A stretch of 64,000 bases of DNA. Origin: Malikia sp. GTDB taxonomy: Bacteria; Pseudomonadota; Gammaproteobacteria; Burkholderiales; Burkholderiaceae_C. How positions within the stretch are numbered: position 1 is the first letter of the stretch; every line of letters begins with the position of its first letter. The position numbers and the translations under genes are program-made. Under the pieces are notes generated by a model. That model was not told where the DNA came from and ran no database searches. It saw only the letters and a program-made list of their open reading frames with translations. The DNA lies in NCBI RefSeq assembly GCF_028687635.1, contig NZ_JAQTZS010000002.1, positions 84,582 to 148,581 on the forward strand. Reading direction: 5' to 3'. Below, piece after piece: positions 59,340 through 64,000 of the stretch.

Positions 59340-60758
59340 TCAGACTCCCAGCGCGGTGCGCAGGGCCGCGAGCGGTCGGCGCAACACCCAGTAGGCCAGC
59401 GGCACCCAGCCACCGTGCAGCTTGGCCGTGCCTTTCAGGCCGACGCGGTGCCCGGTCGGCTCGTCCAGTTTGGCGCGCACCCGGTAGGCGTAGCCCCCGT
59501 CGGGGCGCTGCACCGCGTCATGCGCCAGGTAGCGTACTTGCGCCGTGACCGGCGACAGCGGGCTGGCGTTGAGGTAGAGCTTGACCGTGGCGCCGGGTTC
59601 GAGCGCGATCGCATCGGCCAGCGGCAGCCAGGCTTCGACCTCGCCGTCGGCCGGAGCGGCCAGGCGCATGATGCGCTCGCCGACCGTCACCGGACGTCCG
59701 ATCCACTCCGACGGGTCGTCGAGCAGCGCGACGCCGTCCTGCGGCGCGAGCACGCGCGAGCGCTGCAACTGCTCGCGCAGGAACTCGGCCTCGGCGCGCT
59801 TTTCCTCGATCTTGCCGGTCAGCAGCGCGAGCTGGTTGCGGTACTTGGCGTCGAGCAGCGCCTGCTGCGTGGTCTGGCGGTATTCGGTCTCGGCCGTGGT
59901 CAGGCTCTGCTCGGCGACCTCCAGCCGGCTGCGGATCAGCGCCTCGTCGAAGCCGAACAGCGGCTGATCCTTCTTGACCGCCTGATTGGGCTGGACATGG
60001 AAGCTGTCGACCACGCCATCGAGCGGGGAGCGGATCACGACCGGGTGCGCCGGAACCAGCTCGCCGGGGGCCAGCACGGTCAGGCGCACGGGGCAGGCGA
60101 GCGCGACCAGCACCGCAGCGGCCCAGCGGATGCGGGTTTGCCGCCACCAGGACTGGCCGGCTGACGGTTGGAGCCGCTCAAGCAGCCGCCGCCGCCAGAC
60201 CTTCCAGGACCAGGCCGGAGCACGGTGCAGCGTGCGCCAGGCGTGGGTCCAGACTTCCAGCCATTCGACCAGCAGCGCGACTTCCTGCGGGGTGAAGGGC
60301 AGGTCGCGCGCGAGCAGCAGCCCGCCCGCGACGGCCTCGGCCGGCCGGGTGCCACTGGCGGGCGTCGGGGCCTGGGGCAGCGGCAGCCACAGGCCTTGGG
60401 CCGGCAGCCACTGCGCCCATTCCTGCGCGAGTTCGGGCGGCAGCGCTTGGGCCGAAACCGGCATCGGGGTGGTCGCGCTGGAGAGCTGCTCGCAGACCCG
60501 GGTCAGCCAGAGCGCGTAAGGCGCGTTCGCCTCCAGCTGCACCACGCCCGAGAGCGCCTGCAGGCCCGCATCGGCCAGCCACAGCCCCGCCTGCCGGTAA
60601 GCCGCCAGCGCGTGGCTGTCGTTGACCAGCAGGAAGCGCAGCTCCGCCGCCGATCCGCCCTGGCGGGCCCGACGCGAGAGCTCGAGCAGGCTGAACAGGG
60701 GATTGTGAGCCGCCGCCCGGGCTGGCCCGGGCGGGGGTTGGTGCATGGTCTGGTTCAA
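59340..60758 (-). CDS. HlyD-family periplasmic adaptor with cytoplasmic N-terminal domain
   Basis: Membrane fusion protein of 472 residues. Unusually, about 205 residues precede the single membrane helix (about 211-227), forming a cytoplasmic domain that may be GAF-like (GLWLADAGLQALSGVVQLEA). The periplasmic part has a lipoyl half motif (VIRSPLDGVVDSFHVQPNQA), a coiled-coil hairpin (about 275-335) and a beta-barrel/lipoyl second half (APQDGVALLDDPSEWIGRPV). It is placed between the giant protein gene (21 bases) and the M50 gene (3 bases), all in one direction, so the three probably form an operon. No TolC or ABC transporter gene is in the window. Confidence 0.85.
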   Translation of the reverse strand: MNQTMHQPPPGPARAAAHNPLFSLLELSRRARQGGSAAELRFLLVNDSHALAAYRQAGLWLADAGLQALSGVVQLEANAPYALWLTRVCEQLSSATTPMPVSAQALPPELAQEWAQWLPAQGLWLPLPQAPTPASGTRPAEAVAGGLLLARDLPFTPQEVALLVEWLEVWTHAWRTLHRAPAWSWKVWRRRLLERLQPSAGQSWWRQTRIRWAAAVLVALACPVRLTVLAPGELVPAHPVVIRSPLDGVVDSFHVQPNQAVKKDQPLFGFDEALIRSRLEVAEQSLTTAETEYRQTTQQALLDAKYRNQLALLTGKIEEKRAEAEFLREQLQRSRVLAPQDGVALLDDPSEWIGRPVTVGERIMRLAAPADGEVEAWLPLADAIALEPGATVKLYLNASPLSPVTAQVRYLAHDAVQRPDGGYAYRVRAKLDEPTGHRVGLKGTAKLHGGWVPLAYWVLRRPLAALRTALGV

Positions 60759-60779
60759 ATTCGAATCATCCTCTGCGGA

Positions 60780-63700
60780 TCAATGGACCGGCGCGGCGCG
60801 CTGGCCCCGCTTGTGCTGGGCCGCCTCGCGCAACTGCTGGCTCAGCCCGGCGCGGCCCGCCACCGTGACCCGCTTGTCGCCGACGTGGAAGCGGAACAAG
60901 GTCGTGGCCTCGCGACCCTGGGCGTCGCGTGCCATCAATGTGATCCTCAACTCGCCACTGAAGTTCTCGGGCGGCTCGAAGCTGAACTGGCCGCTGCGCG
61001 CATCGAAGCGGATCCAGTACGGCAGCTCCGCCCCATCCGCCAGCTTGGCCGCCAGCACCACTTCGTGGCCGGACTGGGTATGCACGAAGGCATCGGCCGG
61101 CACGGTAAAGCTGCCCTGCGCGCCGCTGTCGGCAAACTGGTCGCTCATGCCGCGGAAGACCTGCAGGCTGGCGACCTCGCTGGGCAGCACCAGCGTCGTC
61201 CAGCGTGGCGCGGCCGCCGCTGGCGCCGGCTGGCGGTCATTGGCCCAGTCCCGGTCTTGATCCGCCCAGTCCCAGTTCGTGCGCTCGATCAGGCCCAGCG
61301 ACTTCGGGTCGGCCGCTGACGTCAGCGCGTAGAGCGTGGAGCTGAAATTCGAGTGCTGGAAGATCGGCCCCTCGACCGATTCGATCGAAGCCATCGGGGG
61401 CAGGTGGGCGGCATGATCGAGTTCGACCGGCGCGGGCTCGACATGCGCGGCCTCGAGTTGCACGGGTTCGACCTGCTGCGGGACTGGCTCGCGCTGGGCG
61501 ATCAGCACCGGCGTGCCCGGGTCGAAGATCTTGCCCAGCGTGGCGTCGTTGTCGCCGAAGGCGTTGTCGGTGATGATCAACTCGATGTAGTCGATCTTGC
61601 CGTCGCCGTTTTCGTCGATGAAGCGTGCGCCGTCGCCTCCGGATTGGCGTTGCGTGAAGTCGTACCAGCCGGCCTGGGTGATGGCATTGCCATCCAGATC
61701 GACCAGCGTTCCCAGGGAGTCGATCGCCTCCCGCGACACATACTTGATGTAGCCGTTGACCTCCTGGGTCGTCAGGCCCGCGGCGCGGATGTCGATCAGG
61801 AGGCGGACCTGGGTGCCGCTGCGAACCAGATCGATGTCGCTCAGCTCATCGGGCTGGCCGTCCTGGTTGCTGTCCATGCCCTCGACCGCGAAGCGGATCG
61901 GGTCCCAGGGCGTGCTTGCCTGGCTGCCATCGGCCAGCGTGACCGTGCGGCTGCCGTCAGACTCCAGCACCAACTCGGTGTTCGAGTCGACCTCGTCGTA
62001 CGTCGCGACCACGATGTCGAGCAACTGCGAGCTGGTCGACACCGCATTGGAGCTGGCGCCATCGGTCACGCTGACCGAGACGATCGCCTTGCTTTCGGTC
62101 AGCGTGCCTGCGTTGCCTTGGACGAAGTAATCCTTGGCTGTCCAGGCCAGGGTCGCCAATGCGCTTTGCTCGGCGTCTTGCGTGCCGTCGCCGTTGATGT
62201 CGCCCATGACGGCGTCGCCTATGCCCTGCGAGGCGGCGAGCGTGGCGAGTGCCTCCTCGGTCGTCGGCGCGATGCCGTCCTTGTCGAAATCGTCGTCGAG
62301 GCCGACGACCGTCGTGCCGCTGAAGCCACCGTCCGCGCCGAACTGGTAGATCACGCCGGTGCCATCATCGCGCACCGACGCTTCGCCGATCGAATCGACC
62401 GCGTCACGGGTGGCGATCAGCGCGAAGTGCTCGGGGCCTTCCCTCGCCTCATCGTGCTCGCCGCCGAGGCCCACGCGCACCAGCAGCGTGCCGCCTTCAG
62501 GAATCGACGCGTTGCTGCCGGTGTAAGTCTTCCAGACACCATCCTCCCAGAACTGGATGTTGGCCGAGCTCTTGTCGACTCCGGTCGCGATCGGTTCGTC
62601 GGTTTCATAGCTGGCCGGCATCCTCAGACCGATCGGACCGGCCGGCCCCTGGATCGTGAAGACGACAAAATCAGACCCCTCGTTGACGATCGGGCTGTCA
62701 ACCTTGATGCCACGGTCGTCATCCTTGGGCGCGAAGCGGTCTTCGGCCCCGCTGTCGTTGAAGATCGCGCCCGTTCCATAGTCGCCGATGATGCCATTGC
62801 TGGTGACGGCTGCGGTGCCGGGTATCGTGGCCACCAGGGTGAAGGCATGCGTGCCCTCGTATTCGCTGTCATTGAAGACCGGCACGCGCACCAGCAGGAC
62901 GGAGCCGCTCGCGGGCACCGAGACCAGGCTGCCCGGTACGTAAGCCACCCACTTGACACCGTCGTAGGTTTCGAGCGAGTTGCCGTAGTCCGTCCCAGCC
63001 GTCGCCGTGGCGATCGCCGGGTCGACATGGTCAGGGCCGTCCTGCAGCGAGAGCGTGAACCGTTGACCGCCAGATGCCTCGATGCGGAATACCGCGTAGG
63101 GTGAAGCCTCGTTGACCGTCACGTCGGGAATCTTGATCAGGCGATCGTCATCCTTTGCTGCGCTCGCGTCTTCCGAGCCGTCGGCCTTGAAGACCGTGCC
63201 GGCGCCATCGTCGCGGATGGTGGCCGTGCCAGTTGCGCCAGTTGCGCCCGTTGCATCCGCTGCGTCCACGGGGGTGGCCTTGAGCGTGAAGGTCTCCGAG
63301 CCTTCGTAAGCCGAATCCTGCTGGACGGGGGTGCGAGCGAGCAGCTTGCCGTCGGCAGGGAAGGTCGCGCTTGTCGAGTAAGGCGTCCAGGACAGGCCGC
63401 CATCCGTGGACAATTCCAGTGGGGTGGCGCCGACTGTGCCGAAGTCCGTGCCGCCCATGGTGGCCGACCCCGAGGCCAGCTGGAGCGTCACGGCCTCGCC
63501 CGGGACGCCGGTCACGGTGAACACGGCGTAGGGGGATGCCTCGTTGACCGTCGGGCTGGACACGGCGACCGGATCGACCACCGCATCGACCGTGATCGCC
63601 AGCGTGCTGGTGTCGTCCGTGCCCGAGCCGTCGGTGACCGTGTAGGTCACCAGCGGGAAGGCGCCGTTCCAGTGGGCCGCCGGCGTGAAGCTGTAGCTGC

Positions 63701-64000
63701 CGTCGGCGTTGACGGTCAGCGTGCCCTTGCCGCTGACGGCGTAGGCCGTGCCCAGGGTGAAGGTCCCGGTCTCGCCGGCGAGGCTGAAGCTCTTGACCGT
63801 CACCGGCCCGTCCACGCTGTTGGTGCCCGTGAGCAGGTGGCCGGTGTGGTTGCTGCTGTCCTCCAGCACGCTGACGGTCTCGTTGGCGTCGCTGAAGTCG
63901 TCGTTGACCGCATCGACCGTGATCGCCAGCGTGCTGGTGTCGTCCGTGCCCGAGCCGTCGGTGACCGTGTAGGTCACCAGCGGGAAGGTGCCGTTCCAGT
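60780..64000 (-). CDS. Giant surface/secreted repeat protein, C-terminal part (cut by window edge)
   Basis: The frame is open through the right edge; about 1,070 residues are visible, the N-terminus lies outside. Order from the edge: cadherin/VCBS-type repeats (period 109 residues; GTLTVNADGSYSFTPAAHWN, VTYTVTDGSGTDDTSTLAIT), three Calx-beta-like repeats each starting VNEASPYAVF or VNEGSDFVVF and ending DDGAGTVF-like, calcium-loop sequences DKDGIAPTTEEA and DINGDGTQDAEQ, and a C-terminal cadherin-like domain (LPYWIRFDARSGQFSFEPPE). It ends in a short basic tail (QLREAAQHKRGQRAAPVH). No GGxGxD RTX nonapeptides or type I signal are visible. Probably a calcium-stabilised adhesin or biofilm protein exported with the two downstream adaptors. 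Confidence 0.85.
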   Translation of the reverse strand, partial: WNGTFPLVTYTVTDGSGTDDTSTLAITVDAVNDDFSDANETVSVLEDSSNHTGHLLTGTNSVDGPVTVKSFSLAGETGTFTLGTAYAVSGKGTLTVNADGSYSFTPAAHWNGAFPLVTYTVTDGSGTDDTSTLAITVDAVVDPVAVSSPTVNEASPYAVFTVTGVPGEAVTLQLASGSATMGGTDFGTVGATPLELSTDGGLSWTPYSTSATFPADGKLLARTPVQQDSAYEGSETFTLKATPVDAADATGATGATGTATIRDDGAGTVFKADGSEDASAAKDDDRLIKIPDVTVNEASPYAVFRIEASGGQRFTLSLQDGPDHVDPAIATATAGTDYGNSLETYDGVKWVAYVPGSLVSVPASGSVLLVRVPVFNDSEYEGTHAFTLVATIPGTAAVTSNGIIGDYGTGAIFNDSGAEDRFAPKDDDRGIKVDSPIVNEGSDFVVFTIQGPAGPIGLRMPASYETDEPIATGVDKSSANIQFWEDGVWKTYTGSNASIPEGGTLLVRVGLGGEHDEAREGPEHFALIATRDAVDSIGEASVRDDGTGVIYQFGADGGFSGTTVVGLDDDFDKDGIAPTTEEALATLAASQGIGDAVMGDINGDGTQDAEQSALATLAWTAKDYFVQGNAGTLTESKAIVSVSVTDGASSNAVSTSSQLLDIVVATYDEVDSNTELVLESDGSRTVTLADGSQASTPWDPIRFAVEGMDSNQDGQPDELSDIDLVRSGTQVRLLIDIRAAGLTTQEVNGYIKYVSREAIDSLGTLVDLDGNAITQAGWYDFTQRQSGGDGARFIDENGDGKIDYIELIITDNAFGDNDATLGKIFDPGTPVLIAQREPVPQQVEPVQLEAAHVEPAPVELDHAAHLPPMASIESVEGPIFQHSNFSSTLYALTSAADPKSLGLIERTNWDWADQDRDWANDRQPAPAAAAPRWTTLVLPSEVASLQVFRGMSDQFADSGAQGSFTVPADAFVHTQSGHEVVLAAKLADGAELPYWIRFDARSGQFSFEPPENFSGELRITLMARDAQGREATTLFRFHVGDKRVTVAGRAGLSQQLREAAQHKRGQRAAPVH
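63580..63673. repeat. 327-bp repeat unit, first copy (partial)
   Basis: These 94 bases recur at 63907-64000 with a single difference (offset 327, 109 codons). They encode the end of one VCBS/cadherin-like repeat and the start of the next. Confidence 0.85.
63907..64000. repeat. 327-bp repeat unit, second copy (cut by edge)
   Basis: Near-identical to 63580-63673. The array continues beyond the window, so more copies are expected upstream in the gene. Confidence 0.85.

Noticed and set aside
1..64000. CRISPR array, prophage, origin of replication
   Set aside because: I saw no regularly spaced short repeats, no phage structural genes, and no DnaA-box cluster with dnaA or dnaN nearby.

Overview
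The window is about 64 kb of high-GC bacterial chromosome. Gene content and order suggest a betaproteobacterium of the order Burkholderiales: ilvB-ilvN-ilvC-pssA-leuA, mfd next to ispD-ispF, an aat/bpt pair, 3-hydroxybutyrate dehydrogenase, Bug/TctC and TRAP binding proteins, and feruloyl-CoA synthase. I cannot fix the genus from sequence alone.

Layout. (1) 1-6916: a chemotaxis/signalling block with the C-terminal part of CheA, a small STAS-like protein, CheY, a ParA-type ATPase, a methyl-accepting protein without a sensor domain, a second receiver and an Aer-like PAS receptor. (2) 7143-13262: branched-chain amino acid synthesis (ilvBNC, leuA) with pssA between; leuA has an 18-residue leucine leader peptide followed by a terminator hairpin. 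(3) 13378-21938: housekeeping genes: a PBP7-type endopeptidase, an IclR regulator, the two N-end-rule aminoacyl transferases (bpt, aat), nth, a PLP aminotransferase, a DEDD exonuclease, a DUF6172 protein, rhlE and serB.

(4) 21935-33789 is an accessory island between serB and mfd. It holds a type III restriction-modification pair (res, mod), an OsmC-YcaO fusion gene enclosed by two 341-bp direct repeats that are reciprocally truncated copies of a vapC PIN toxin gene, the vapB antitoxin gene, a remnant of another antitoxin, an AT-rich secreted orphan, and a bacterial C2H2-like zinc-finger gene interrupted by a frameshift next to A8/A9 runs. The zinc-finger gene is bracketed by inverted IS4-like end remnants.

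(5) 33790-44979: mfd, ispD, ispF, an EnvZ/OmpR-type two-component system, bdhA, an alpha/beta hydrolase and relA. (6) 45040-45555: three tandem tRNA-Val(GAC) genes, a strong terminator and the tail of a TnpB transposase. (7) 45587-57188: a minus-strand catabolic operon (enoyl-CoA hydratase, feruloyl-CoA synthase, thiolase, CoA-transferase, SDR dehydrogenase, 4-hydroxybenzoyl-CoA-type thioesterase, Bug protein, acyl-CoA dehydrogenase, MarR), with a TRAP binding protein divergent. Together these give a complete CoA-dependent beta-oxidative route from hydroxycinnamates to hydroxybenzoates, probably controlled by the MarR protein at a 19-bp palindrome in the divergent promoter region. (8) 57228-64000: a surface-protein export cluster: an M50 metalloprotease/HlyD fusion with a PqqD-like N-terminus, a second HlyD-type adaptor with a cytoplasmic extension, and the C-terminal 1,070 or so residues of a giant repeat protein running off the right edge.

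The strongest candidates for something undescribed are the vapC-flanked OsmC-YcaO cassette, the frameshifted zinc-finger gene between inverted IS ends, and the M50-HlyD / HlyD / giant-protein cluster.
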